Below are positions 55,300 through 64,000 of a stretch of 64,000 nt of DNA, in pieces. Source of the stretch: Wolbachia endosymbiont (group B) of Protocalliphora azurea (lineage in GTDB: Bacteria; Pseudomonadota; Alphaproteobacteria; Rickettsiales; Anaplasmataceae). The number at the start of each line of letters is the position of its first letter. Within the stretch, counting starts at the first letter, position 1. Where the stretch lies: NCBI RefSeq assembly GCF_947251865.1, contig NZ_OX366394.1, forward strand, positions 620,001-684,000. The letters are read 5' to 3'. A program made the translations under genes and the position numbers. The notes under the pieces were generated by a model. It worked only from the letters and a program-made list of their open reading frames with translations. It was not told where the DNA came from and searched no databases.

Positions 55300-55848
55300 G
55301 TTTATTGTTATATATAGTTTATAATCAAGTTATACTCTAATAATAGAGCTCAGAGATATAATGGAAGGGAAGGTGAAACTCATAGTGTTGATCATTACAC
55401 AATTAATAAACATAAAGTATAAAACACAGAAAACGCTCTAAAACCTAAAGTGTCACACGTTAGTAGGTCAAAAATCTAAGGGTTTTCCTTAGAGGGTTTA
55501 TTGGACTAGATCGGATCAATATATAAACGTAAAAATAACCTGAGCTTGCCTAATATAAAAAGGTTCATGTAATTTGAATACAGAGTAAGCAGTAAAATGG
55601 CAAAATAAAATAGATAAAAAAATAGAAGTAAATGCAGACACTGATTTTTCATAAATCAAAAGGTGTGCTAAGAATTCCAGCATCACGTGTATAGCCGTGC
55701 GGACATTGTGGTAATTTGCGTAGTAGAAGGTGTCATCCCAGTACTTGATACTGGGATGATATACTTCTGGTAGATAATGTCGGTATAGTTGTGATTGGAA
55801 TAGAAAGCACTAAGTTTGCAATGCTATCTGAATAGATAAAAGAACTCA
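55300..55848. other. Gene-free stretch
   Basis: About 550 bases after rpmG with no supported gene. It holds the palindromic hairpin at 55734-55759. I looked for a structured RNA (tmRNA, 6S, RNase P, SRP) and saw none. Confidence 0.45.
55734..55759. repeat. Solo palindromic hairpin
   Basis: CATCCCAGTA and TACTGGGATG form a perfect 10-bp stem with a CTTGA loop. Same core as the other palindromes in the window. Confidence 0.65.
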
Positions 55849-56724
55849 TTACTCAGTGAAACAAGACTTGAAATTTTGTGCAATGCTGCTGATTATATCT
55901 AGATATGCATCCTTTCCAGGCTCTACATCTGATCCAATAGGATCAAGAATCACCATTTTTACGTCACTAGAAAAGACATTAGGCTTTATGCTATCCTCTC
56001 GTGAATGAGAAACAATACATTTAACGTTTTCCTCTTTCATTACCTTTTTTAATTTCATTAAACTCTTCATACCTATGTAAGAATCTTCTTCTATAGAAAG
56101 AATGGCGCTTGGGTAACTTAAATCAAAATATTTTTCGAAATATTGATAAGCATCGTGAGTAACTATGTATTTTTGATTTTTTAACTCATCCAATTCTTTC
56201 GTAATTTTTTCTACTTCTTGGTCTATCTTTCTTATAGCCTCCTCTGCGTTAGTATTGTATCGATAGGCATTTTCTTTATCTATATTAGATAATGTTGCAC
56301 TGATAGAAAGTATCATACTTTTTGCATTTTCAGGACTCAGCCAAATATGCAAATCTTTTTCATCTTGAATGTGACTAGAAAATGAATGTGTTCGAGCAGG
56401 AAGTAGATCGATTGCACTTGATAGCGGTATTAACTTCTTATTTTCTTTAGCGAAAGTTTTAATGAATGTTTCCAAAGAATCATCGATATAAAATATAATA
56501 TTGCTAGATTCTAATTTACTTGCGTCTGAAGGCCTGAGCATGTAGTTATGTTCAGACACTACTTCGTACATTAGTAGTTCTGGCTTTGAAATTCCATCTG
56601 TAACAGAAGCTACAAGTGAGTGTATAGGTTTGATTGTAGCTACAATTTTTAAATTGGATGAAAAGGCACTATTGTAGTATAATGTAAATGAAAGTAATAG
56701 AAAAAAAAACAGTAAATGTCTCAT
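55849..56724 (-). CDS. znuA: Zinc ABC transporter substrate-binding protein ZnuA
   Basis: 291 residues. Signal peptide (LLFFFLLLSFTLYYNSAFS), then a cluster A-1/ZnuA fold: VATIKPIHSLVASV with the first His ligand, SEHNYMLRPSDASKL, DLHIWLSPENAKSM and KYIVTHDAYQYFEKYF. It lacks a long His-rich loop. The start ATG overlaps the znuC start region on the other strand by 9 bases. znuB is not in the window. Confidence 0.9.
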   Translation of the reverse strand: MRHLLFFFLLLSFTLYYNSAFSSNLKIVATIKPIHSLVASVTDGISKPELLMYEVVSEHNYMLRPSDASKLESSNIIFYIDDSLETFIKTFAKENKKLIPLSSAIDLLPARTHSFSSHIQDEKDLHIWLSPENAKSMILSISATLSNIDKENAYRYNTNAEEAIRKIDQEVEKITKELDELKNQKYIVTHDAYQYFEKYFDLSYPSAILSIEEDSYIGMKSLMKLKKVMKEENVKCIVSHSREDSIKPNVFSSDVKMVILDPIGSDVEPGKDAYLDIISSIAQNFKSCFTE

Positions 56725-57447
56725 ATAAATGTTGAGAAGAAGTCAATTTTTGCCAAAAAATTAAGTAGTGTCAATAACTGCATTCTAAAAATAGAAAACC
56801 TTACTCTTTCATACGATAATAAAAAAGTTCTTGATAATATCAACATATCAGTACAAAGAGGAGATATAGTTACAATACTTGGTCCAAATGGCGGAGGTAA
56901 AACCTCTTTAGTGAAAGCAGTTGCTTGTATAAATAAAGGTTTTATTGGCAGTATTGTATTCGCTGACAATATAAAAATTAGCTATATGCCACAAAATTTT
57001 AGTATTGGTAATTTGATGCCAATAACAGTTGAGTCTTTCCTTTTCAATAGCTCCTCGAAGAAATTGAAGAAAAATCAACCCATTGTTACAGAAGCAATAG
57101 AATTGGTTGGTATCGGTAACATCCTAAAAAATCAAGTATTAGAAATCTCTGCAGGACAAACACAATTACTGCTGCTTGCACGCTGTTTAATTTCAGAATC
57201 TGATTTGATCATTTTAGATGAGCCAGTCAGTGCAATGGATATTAACGCACGATCTAAATTTTATGATATTATAAATAAAATCGCAAAAGAACGATCAGTG
57301 TCGATTCTCATGACTTCTCATGACCTTAACTCTGCTCTACCATCCTCAGATTACATAATTTGCATAAATAATACTATCTATTATCAAGGTAAACCTGATG
57401 AAATTATGGAGATAAATGAAATATTTGGCAGTTACGCAGCGAAATGA
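56716..57447 (+). CDS. znuC: Zinc ABC transporter ATP-binding protein ZnuC
   Basis: 243 residues. Walker A GPNGGGKTSLVKA, Q-loop MPQNFS, signature ISAGQ (usually LSGGQ), Walker B LIILDEPVSAMD and the H-loop TSHDLNSA. The ATG at 56716 lies inside the znuA start on the other strand; later in-frame starts are possible. Followed with a 4-base ATGA overlap by ubiB. The promoter must lie within znuA coding sequence if the ATG is right. Confidence 0.92.
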   Translation: MSHINVEKKSIFAKKLSSVNNCILKIENLTLSYDNKKVLDNINISVQRGDIVTILGPNGGGKTSLVKAVACINKGFIGSIVFADNIKISYMPQNFSIGNLMPITVESFLFNSSSKKLKKNQPIVTEAIELVGIGNILKNQVLEISAGQTQLLLLARCLISESDLIILDEPVSAMDINARSKFYDIINKIAKERSVSILMTSHDLNSALPSSDYIICINNTIYYQGKPDEIMEINEIFGSYAAK

Positions 57448-58865
57448 TTCAAAATATTCTACGTCTTCTGCAAATAACTACAGTGCTAACACGCTACAAT
57501 GTGTTACCTTATTTACTTCCACCATCAAAAAAATCAATAAATAAAATACAAGGTCATAAACTAAAGCGTGCTCTTGAAAGATTAGGTCCGGTGTTCATTA
57601 AATTTGGGCAATCCATTTCATCACGCACTGATATTTTAAATGAGGACATAACAAATAACTTGCTATTGATATGTGATAGATTGCCATCATTTTCGTATAA
57701 AATAGCAGTTAAAACTATAGAAAGTGAGTTTAATTGTAAATTAAGCGATATTTTTTCAAGTTTTTCTGAAAAGCCAATTGCAGCAGCATCAATTTCTCAG
57801 GTGCATAGAGCAGTTACAATTGAGGGTAAGGAAGTTGCTGTAAAGGTTTTGAGGCCAAATATTGAGAAAACATTCTCAAGGGATATAAAAATGCTTTCTT
57901 GGCTTGCAGAAATTGCAGAAAAATTTAGTGAACAATCAAAAAGGCTGAAGCCAGTTGAATTAGTCAAAACTTTTGCTGAAATTTGCCGATTAGAGTTAGA
58001 TCTACGCTTTGAGGCTGCCCACTCTTCGGAACTGAAGGAAAATACTAAACATGACAGAGGTTTCTACGTACCTGAAATAGATTGGAGTAGAACTTCAAAA
58101 AAGGTTTTAACATTAGAATGGATGGAAGCTATACCAATATACGAAGTTGAAAAGCTGAATAACCGAAAGCAAATAGCTATCAATCTTATAGAATCTTTTT
58201 GTAATCAGGTATATAGGGATTGTTTTTTTCATGCTGATATGCATCCTGGAAATTTAATGATCGATAGTAATAACAATATTATTGCCCTGGATTGTGGAAT
58301 CATGGGTAGAATAGATCGTGAGACATGCTATTACGTTATAGAGATACTCAAAGGCTTTTTAAATAGGGATTATGATCACGTTGCAAAAATGCACTTTAGA
58401 GCCGGTTATGTTCCATCACAGCATAGAAATTTTGTTACAGCTTGCAGAGCAATAGGTGAGCCCATTGTTGGACAGCCTATACAGAAGATTTCATTTGCTC
58501 GATTACTTACTCAGCTACTAAAAATAACTGGTGATTTTGATATGAAAGTTCAAACACAATTGTTATTGCTGCAGAAAACTATGATTTTATTAGAAGGAAC
58601 ATGTAGGAAAGTCTATCCAGAAATCAATATGTGGAAAGTAGTTGAAACATGGATAAACAATCAACATGAAAGTAAAATAGGGTATAGGGAAAAAATTAAA
58701 AGCTCTTATCCCATAAAAGCAATTCAGGGAATATTTAGCCTTATAGAAAAATTAAACCTAATAGCTGACAAAAAATTACAGGTGAAAAATAAATCAAATG
58801 GAAAAGCCTACTTTTTACTTTGGTCTGTAATTATAATTCTCATCGTTAAACTTTTAATTTCTTGA
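57444..58865 (+). CDS. ubiB: ABC1/UbiB atypical kinase (ubiquinone biosynthesis)
   Basis: 473 residues, ATG within the ATGA overlap with znuC. GPVFIKFGQSISSRTDIL is the KxGQ motif of UbiB/COQ8; AAASISQVHRAV is the A-rich loop, then HADMHPGNLMI with the catalytic loop and ALDCGIMG with the metal-binding Asp. Two C-terminal hydrophobic segments, the last at the very end (LWSVIIILIVKLLIS), anchor it. Needed for ubiquinone synthesis. Confidence 0.95.
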   Translation: MIQNILRLLQITTVLTRYNVLPYLLPPSKKSINKIQGHKLKRALERLGPVFIKFGQSISSRTDILNEDITNNLLLICDRLPSFSYKIAVKTIESEFNCKLSDIFSSFSEKPIAAASISQVHRAVTIEGKEVAVKVLRPNIEKTFSRDIKMLSWLAEIAEKFSEQSKRLKPVELVKTFAEICRLELDLRFEAAHSSELKENTKHDRGFYVPEIDWSRTSKKVLTLEWMEAIPIYEVEKLNNRKQIAINLIESFCNQVYRDCFFHADMHPGNLMIDSNNNIIALDCGIMGRIDRETCYYVIEILKGFLNRDYDHVAKMHFRAGYVPSQHRNFVTACRAIGEPIVGQPIQKISFARLLTQLLKITGDFDMKVQTQLLLLQKTMILLEGTCRKVYPEINMWKVVETWINNQHESKIGYREKIKSSYPIKAIQGIFSLIEKLNLIADKKLQVKNKSNGKAYFLLWSVIIILIVKLLIS

Positions 58866-59008
58866 ACTAAAAGATAATAGAAGCAAGTTTACAACAACTA
58901 TTTCAGTCTTGAAACCACTCAGGTTTACATTCACTCGAATTATCAAGGTATTTTCAGGATGTACAAAAATTTTCAGAAGAGTTTAGACAAGAAGTAAAAA
59001 CCTTAACT

Positions 59009-60682
59009 CTATCTTAAACTGATAACATTACCAAATTCAGTGCTTATCACATCACTCAGTACTGTACTTGCTTTATATGAACAGTAGCATCCAATTGTAA
59101 GGAAGACAAATGCAGCTACAGCAAGTGAAATACATATTTCTAAATTCGATATTGTTAAACATGCACCAATAGCAAACGCTCCAGATAACACAAAAGAGGC
59201 AGAGGCATAGTTACTTTGCCTTCTATTATAAATGCTTGCTTCTGAAAGTTTTCTGTTTTTGTTATTTAAGTCTTGATTTTGAGTTTGAAGTTCTGATCTC
59301 TGTTGACTAAAATCCCTTTTTAACTGTGAAATTTTGTTAGTGTCTCTTTCACTTACAACCCTATCCAACTCTTGCTCTTTTTTTCTAAGTTGAGTTTTTG
59401 TTCTTTCAAGCTCATCTCTAAGGTTTTTAAGTTGACTTTTTTCTCTAGTAAGTCGAGCTACTTGATCAGTGAGAGTGTGAATTCTTTCCTGATTACCCTG
59501 CCTTACTTGTCTCAACTCCTTTTCTAACTGTGAAATTTTGTCAGTGTCTCTTGTTCTTTCATCTACGGTCCTATTCAACTCTTGCTCTTTTTCTGCAAGT
59601 TGAGCCTTTGTTCTTTCAAGTTCACCTTCCAGGTTTTCAAGTCGCTGCAATTCTTGAGCAATAAACTCATCGTTTATTTCTGATTGAACATTATGTGTAT
59701 TTGCTACAGGTTGCTCTGCACTTGCAGGAAATTTCTCATTGAGATAATTTTTAATAGATTCACTTGGATTATTAACATTCCCCAACACAGCGTTGACAAT
59801 TGCACGATTTATGAAGCAGTGATCTTCTACTAATTCTTTTACATCACCCAAATCTTTTCTATTAATAGCATCAGTTAATCGCTCTTTCATAGCTTGTTCA
59901 ATGATTTGCTTCAATCTTGAATTTTGCTCTATAGCTGGTATTGGTTTTATTTGACTAAAATCTAGCTCTTTATGTTTTAAAAGTTTAGTCAATACTTCCT
60001 CGTTATCTTCTGTTATTCCTTGTAAACATGATTTGATAATCAGGCTAAGTGGTGTTTCTATTTCTTCATTTGAATTTCTTTTCCAACAATTAGGGTTGAG
60101 TTCTTGATTTAATAGTCTTTTTGCTCGGTCAATATTTCTGTTAGAAAGAACATCTAATAATTCTTTTCCTGTTTGTGCTTTTTGTATTTCTATCGTAAGG
60201 TGCGAAAAATTTTTATCCTGTACTTGTCCAATTTTTCTAATATATTCTTCAGGAGTATGAGAGAAATTACCTTGAAAATCTATACGATGAATATTTTTAA
60301 TATTCACATTCAAACCAGTATGTCTAAGTAAAATCTGTACAAAATTTCTATTTTCCATGCGCAAGGCTAGATGTAGAGCTGTATTGTTTTCTTTAGTTTC
60401 TTGAGCATTAATCTTTAAACTTTGATGTTGCAAAAGCAACGTCATCATTTTCAAGTGTGTAGGACTATCATCACCATTCATGATAATAGTCATTAATGGT
60501 GTATATCCCTTATCAAACGCATTAACATTCGCACCTTCTGCTAGAGCTCGCTCAAAATCTCCTAGATTTTCATCATCAATAGCTTCAAATAATTTTGTTG
60601 TTGATTGTCCTGAAGTTGTTTGGTTTTGAGCTCGTCCATTAACAAACCTTCTTTCAAAAGTTACATTACTTCCCGAAAGCAT
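59009..60682 (-). CDS. Ankyrin-repeat / coiled-coil / membrane-hairpin protein
   Basis: 557 residues, ATG start. Ankyrin repeats at about residues 28-130 (ANVNAFDKGYTPLMTIIMNG, NNTALHLALRMENRNFVQILLRH) with weaker repeats to about 310. A coiled coil follows (about 350-480, ELERTKAQLAEKEQELNR and its second version). At about 490-545 two hydrophobic segments: YASASFVLSGAFAIG and CISLAVAAFVFLTIGCYCS. The last module is nearly the same as in the lipase protein at 26921-29422. No signal peptide. Ankyrin proteins are the best-known class of Wolbachia effector candidates. Confidence 0.82.
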   Translation of the reverse strand: MLSGSNVTFERRFVNGRAQNQTTSGQSTTKLFEAIDDENLGDFERALAEGANVNAFDKGYTPLMTIIMNGDDSPTHLKMMTLLLQHQSLKINAQETKENNTALHLALRMENRNFVQILLRHTGLNVNIKNIHRIDFQGNFSHTPEEYIRKIGQVQDKNFSHLTIEIQKAQTGKELLDVLSNRNIDRAKRLLNQELNPNCWKRNSNEEIETPLSLIIKSCLQGITEDNEEVLTKLLKHKELDFSQIKPIPAIEQNSRLKQIIEQAMKERLTDAINRKDLGDVKELVEDHCFINRAIVNAVLGNVNNPSESIKNYLNEKFPASAEQPVANTHNVQSEINDEFIAQELQRLENLEGELERTKAQLAEKEQELNRTVDERTRDTDKISQLEKELRQVRQGNQERIHTLTDQVARLTREKSQLKNLRDELERTKTQLRKKEQELDRVVSERDTNKISQLKRDFSQQRSELQTQNQDLNNKNRKLSEASIYNRRQSNYASASFVLSGAFAIGACLTISNLEICISLAVAAFVFLTIGCYCSYKASTVLSDVISTEFGNVISLR

Positions 60683-60764
60683 ACTAAATTCTCCAATTTA
60701 TTGACATAATTATAAAAAAAACAAAGAAAATTGCAAGTAGTTTAGTTAAAAATTTTAGAATTAA

Positions 60765-61712
60765 TTATGATTCCAAAAACTTTTCCGCATCAAGTGCAGC
60801 CATGCACCCTGTTCCTGCAGCAACTACTGCCTGGCGATATACCTTATCTTGAACATCACCAGCAGCAAATACCCCTGCCCTACTGGTTAGAGTTGTTCCA
60901 GGTTTCGTAATTATATAACCTTGCTGATCCATTTCAACAAAGCCCTTAAAAATACCTGTATTTGGTGCATGCCCAATTGCAATGAACACTCCATCTACTT
61001 TCAATTCCTGGGTTTTATTGATGTCTGTCGATTTAATTGTAATGCCAGTAACTTTTTTAGGATTTTCTTCTCCAAGAATCTGCTCTACGGTATGATTCCA
61101 TATTACCTTTATCTTATCATTTTTAAAGAGCCTGTCTTGCATTACTTTCTCTGCTCTTAAGTTATCACGCCTGTGTATCAGTATAACTTCCTTAGCAAAT
61201 CGAGTTAAAAATATTGCTTCTTCAACAGCAGTATTTCCACCACCAACCACAGCTACAACTTTATTTCTAAAAAATGCACCATCACAAGTTGCGCATGCCG
61301 AAACTCCGTAACCTTGAAATTTCTTTTCACTCTCCAGGCCAAGCCACTTCGCTTGCGCACCAGCTGCGATTATAATTGCATTCGAATAGTAGTCACTAGC
61401 ATTACCACAAGATCTAAATCTATACTCATTAGAATCCTCAAGTTGTTCTACACTTTTTATCTCATCGTCTATTATTCTTGCTCCCGCCTTCTCTGCATGC
61501 AACCTCTTTTGTTCCATGAGTTCTGGACCTTGTATAGAAATAAAACCTGGATAGTTTTCAACATCCGTAGTAATTGTAAGCTGACCACCAGGTTGCATTC
61601 CTGTTACTACAATTGGCTCTAAATTTGCACGTGCTGCATATATAGCAGCAGCATAACCCGCTGCTCCAGATCCAATAATAAGAACTTTTGTACTCAATTT
61701 ATAATTCTGCAC
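60765..61712 (-). CDS. trxB: Thioredoxin reductase
   Basis: 315 residues, ATG start. FAD motif IIGSGAAGYAAAIYAARANL, redox CxxC in SACATCDGAFF, NADPH motif VVGGGNTAVEEAIFL and the AAGDVQDK FAD segment. Reduces thioredoxin with NADPH. Its start overlaps the end of the peroxiredoxin gene by 14 bases. Confidence 0.96.
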   Translation of the reverse strand: MQNYKLSTKVLIIGSGAAGYAAAIYAARANLEPIVVTGMQPGGQLTITTDVENYPGFISIQGPELMEQKRLHAEKAGARIIDDEIKSVEQLEDSNEYRFRSCGNASDYYSNAIIIAAGAQAKWLGLESEKKFQGYGVSACATCDGAFFRNKVVAVVGGGNTAVEEAIFLTRFAKEVILIHRRDNLRAEKVMQDRLFKNDKIKVIWNHTVEQILGEENPKKVTGITIKSTDINKTQELKVDGVFIAIGHAPNTGIFKGFVEMDQQGYIITKPGTTLTSRAGVFAAGDVQDKVYRQAVVAAGTGCMAALDAEKFLES

Positions 61713-62298
61713 TGTGTGAGTTTAGATAATCAGCCACTCCTTCATCGCTTGCCTGCATCGCAGGCTTGCCTTTTTTCCACCCTGCTGGACATACTTCACC
61801 ATGCTCTTCATTATGTTTTATTGCATCAATGATTCTAATGAATTCATCGATATTACGCCCTAAAGGAAAATCATTTATCGATTGATGACGTACAACAAAT
61901 TTATCATCAATAACAAAAGTTGCTCTTAGTGCAATTGAGTCATCATATAAGACCCCATAGTCTCTTGATATAGACTTTTTGATATCAGACACTAAATTGT
62001 AGCTAACCTCTCCAATACCACCATCATTAACTGGAGTGTTTCGCCATTTATAGTGTGAAAATTTTGAATCTATACTTATTCCTATCACTTCAACATCACG
62101 TTTTGAAAAATCTTCTATTTTGTTGCTAAATGATATCAACTCAGTTGGACAGACAAAAGTAAAATCAAGTGGATAGAAAAAAAGGACAGCATACTTATCC
62201 TTTATATGTTTACTTAAACAGAAATCATCAACTATTTTTCCACTAGCAAGAACAGCCGAAGCAGTAAAATCGATAGCGGATTTTGTTACAAGATTCAT
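61699..62298 (-). CDS. 2-Cys peroxiredoxin (AhpC/TSA)
   Basis: 199 residues from the ATG at 62298; an ATG 15 bases upstream is in frame. Peroxidatic Cys in LDFTFVCPTELISF, resolving Cys in HGEVCPAGWKKG. Removes peroxides, reduced by thioredoxin; the overlap with trxB puts enzyme and reductase in one operon. Relevant to redox stress in the host. Confidence 0.93.
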   Translation of the reverse strand: MNLVTKSAIDFTASAVLASGKIVDDFCLSKHIKDKYAVLFFYPLDFTFVCPTELISFSNKIEDFSKRDVEVIGISIDSKFSHYKWRNTPVNDGGIGEVSYNLVSDIKKSISRDYGVLYDDSIALRATFVIDDKFVVRHQSINDFPLGRNIDEFIRIIDAIKHNEEHGEVCPAGWKKGKPAMQASDEGVADYLNSHSAEL

Positions 62299-62455
62299 AA
62301 CTAACCTATTCATTCTTAATATTTATAATTTTATACCTTGATACATTTACATGCAAGTTTTCTTTAGCCCCAATCTTATAAAAACTTCCTCTTATGGCTG
62401 TGAAAATGTTATGATAAGAGCTAATTTTCATGAGTAGGGAAATACCCAAATATTA

Positions 62456-63640
62456 CTATCTTTCACCTTTTCTCCCTTCAAATTTTTTAACCATTTCTTT
62501 TACACTTACATTCGTGGAAGGTAAATTTTTGCTGGCAAGATGGTTGATCGAAGATTTTTTATTCCCTACTGGAAATGAACGAGATTGTTTTCTCTTCACA
62601 CTGATATCCGTTTGTGTTACTGAAGCAGTTTTGTTTTCAGCAGGCAACACGTTCTTTACTTGATTTCGCTCAAATCTTTCTTTTAATGCCTTTACTTTAC
62701 TACTCTCGCGAGTCACTTCTTTTTTCATAGCAACTACTAGTACTTTTGGTCCATCAGCTTTTTTTGCTGATTCTTTACCATCTTGATTTTCAGATTTTAG
62801 TGGTAGTGTAGGGTTACTCTCAGCTGATTTTTCCACTACTATTTTTTGCTCTGTGCTTACTTTTTCGCCTAAATCTTTAGGCTTTGGTGGTACTGCAGGT
62901 TTATCTTTTTTCGGTTCTTGTCTAATTTTTTGATTGATAGTAAACATTTTCTCTGGTACTGGTGGTACTCTTGGTGGTTTTGGTGGTGCAAGAGATTGAA
63001 GTTGTTGTTTCTTCCTATTTTCTCTTTTTGCTTCTATATGTTCTTTAGGAATTGTTGCATAAATCGGCTCCTCTTTAATTGATTGTAGATTACGCAAATC
63101 TTTTGTTAAAGATTTGCTCTTTTCCTCTTGATAATTTGATATTTCTTCATACTCAGGATCTTCGTTTAATGAACCTCCATAACCTGAATCTTCTCGCTCA
63201 TATAAGAGATTTTTCTTTTGCTGTCTATTTTCTAAATTTATTCCATATGACCTATATTTATCTTGACTTCTTTCTATTCGCTCTAAATCTGAAATTTTTT
63301 GAATAACATCTGTATATTCGATTGCTGTTCTAGCAGTTGAAGGAGGCAATTTATCTTTTATAAAATTACTTATATTCCTAATCGAAACATCTCTTCCTAA
63401 TATTCTATTGAATATCCTAAGAATTAATGGCTTTTTATTTGCCTTCTTTACACAATTATTCAAGTCATCACGTATAACAAGTTTAGCTACATCTTCTGCC
63501 TTATCTGTAAAACCCTCTAAAGCATGAGATAAATCTGTTACTGTTTTACCATATTGTTTCTCTGAATTCCCTAGCTTTATAGCTTTGATCAGAGAATCGA
63601 GATTTTTTTTATAATCCTCACTTTTAAATGGATCATTCAT
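62456..63640 (-). CDS. EPIYA/YEEI/PxxP-motif protein (candidate tyrosine-phosphorylated effector)
   Basis: 394 residues, ATG start. No recognised fold; a helical N-terminal 130 residues, then disordered and charged. Motifs by residue: DSGYGGS (151-157); EDPEYEEIS (160-168), the classical Src-type SH2 ligand YEEI; EEPIYATIP (190-198), an exact EPIYA motif (coding 63056-63070); proline-rich APPKPPRVPPVP (218-229) and AVPPKPK (249-255), PxxP-type SH3 ligands; a basic C-terminus. No membrane segment or signal peptide. EPIYA effectors of other bacteria (CagA, Anaplasma AnkA, Bartonella Bep proteins) are delivered by type IV secretion and phosphorylated by host kinases. Function here is inferred. 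Confidence 0.75.
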   Translation of the reverse strand: MNDPFKSEDYKKNLDSLIKAIKLGNSEKQYGKTVTDLSHALEGFTDKAEDVAKLVIRDDLNNCVKKANKKPLILRIFNRILGRDVSIRNISNFIKDKLPPSTARTAIEYTDVIQKISDLERIERSQDKYRSYGINLENRQQKKNLLYEREDSGYGGSLNEDPEYEEISNYQEEKSKSLTKDLRNLQSIKEEPIYATIPKEHIEAKRENRKKQQLQSLAPPKPPRVPPVPEKMFTINQKIRQEPKKDKPAVPPKPKDLGEKVSTEQKIVVEKSAESNPTLPLKSENQDGKESAKKADGPKVLVVAMKKEVTRESSKVKALKERFERNQVKNVLPAENKTASVTQTDISVKRKQSRSFPVGNKKSSINHLASKNLPSTNVSVKEMVKKFEGRKGER

Positions 63641-63787
63641 ACTAATTGTAATATTTTATTGAAATATAGATCTAAAATATTAAGATCTAGTGAATATTAC
63701 TTTTTTAGTTCATATATAGCTATAGTTATACGGCGATAATGCGTAGCAGAATAACGATTTCGTCATTCTAGTATCTGCTTTTACCCC

Positions 63788-64000
63788 TTATCTAGGTGTG
63801 TAAAAGTGAAATCTAGTTTCGCTATATAACACAGTCTCATACAAGTAGCTTCTCGATTGAGAGTTGTCTTCTGCATTGAGCTCAACATTATTTACTACTT
63901 TTTCAGTAATAATTTCGGCAAACTCAGGAGAAAGTTCTTTTGCAGAAAATGCAGCATGTACATCATTTTTAACAAAGAAACACGTAGCAAGTGCAAATAC
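63788..64000 (-). CDS. 3' end of a hypothetical gene (cut by window edge)
   Basis: Open frame of 70 codons reaching the window edge, ending at a TAA at 63788-63790. Starts with a hydrophobic stretch (VFALATCFFV), then AAFSAKELSPEFAEIITEKVV and a polar tail ending in FHFYTPR. No start in the window and no family recognised. Confidence 0.5.
   Translation of the reverse strand, partial: VFALATCFFVKNDVHAAFSAKELSPEFAEIITEKVVNNVELNAEDNSQSRSYLYETVLYSETRFHFYTPR

Noticed and set aside
55300-55848. Structured RNA in the long gap after rpmG
   Set aside because: Only the short palindrome folds well; no match to RNA families I know.
1-64000. CRISPR arrays, rRNA genes, riboswitches
   Set aside because: No regularly spaced repeats, rRNA stretches or known riboswitch cores were seen on either strand.

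Overview
The window is a piece of a Wolbachia chromosome (Alphaproteobacteria, Rickettsiales, Anaplasmataceae). This rests on the very AT-rich sequence, GroEL/GroES and DnaK of Wolbachia type, scattered single housekeeping genes, an orphan virB8 of the Rickettsiales type IV secretion system, several ankyrin, coiled-coil or membrane-anchored effector-like proteins, and a degraded phage WO island (large serine recombinase, paired XRE regulators, RadC) with IS256, IS630 and IS6 elements. The supergroup or strain cannot be settled from sequence reading alone.

Layout. 1-9.9 kb: three members of a paralogous protein family (2-1366, 2256-4469, 6826-7716) interleaved with infA, maf and an AGCS sodium/amino-acid symporter, followed by a cysteine-rich unknown gene flanked by 266-bp direct repeats made from a DsbD-alpha-like gene. 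10-17.4 kb: groES-groEL with a heat-shock-like promoter, ygfZ, a membrane protein, an intergenic stretch with two DnaA boxes, a decayed IS6 element abutting nrdB, and bamE. 17.7-22 kb: a frameshifted protein with a transmembrane hairpin, polyproline, a WH2 motif and an acidic tryptophan motif; metG; a PPPY-bearing membrane protein. 22-36.6 kb: metabolism and replication (nitronate monooxygenase-like, coaE, rnd, pyrC, tRNA-Leu, dnaB, an MrpD/NuoN-like subunit, holB, tsaC) with a lipase/coiled-coil effector candidate and virB8 between them.

36.6-48.1 kb is a WO-derived accessory island between tsaC and miaA/murE. It holds a truncated integrase fused to a truncated HTH gene, two copies of a tandem HTH pair, two weakly ankyrin-like genes, an apparently intact large serine recombinase, an IS256 element interrupted by an IS630 element, radC and a small companion gene. 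Its remains run into the 3' end of murE.

48.1-64 kb: murE carrying an in-frame palindromic insertion, metC, a BolA-family gene, dnaK, an RNase E/G gene, rpmG, znuA and znuC facing apart, ubiB, an ankyrin protein sharing its C-terminal membrane module with the lipase protein, trxB and a peroxiredoxin, and a protein carrying EPIYA, YEEI and PxxP motifs. The 3' end of one more gene lies at the right edge.

The most interesting theme is the density of proteins that look built to act on a eukaryotic host: a WASP/WAVE-like actin-nucleator architecture, a tyrosine-phosphorylation-type protein, a PPxY protein, a class-3 lipase and ankyrin proteins. All of these are motif-based inferences.
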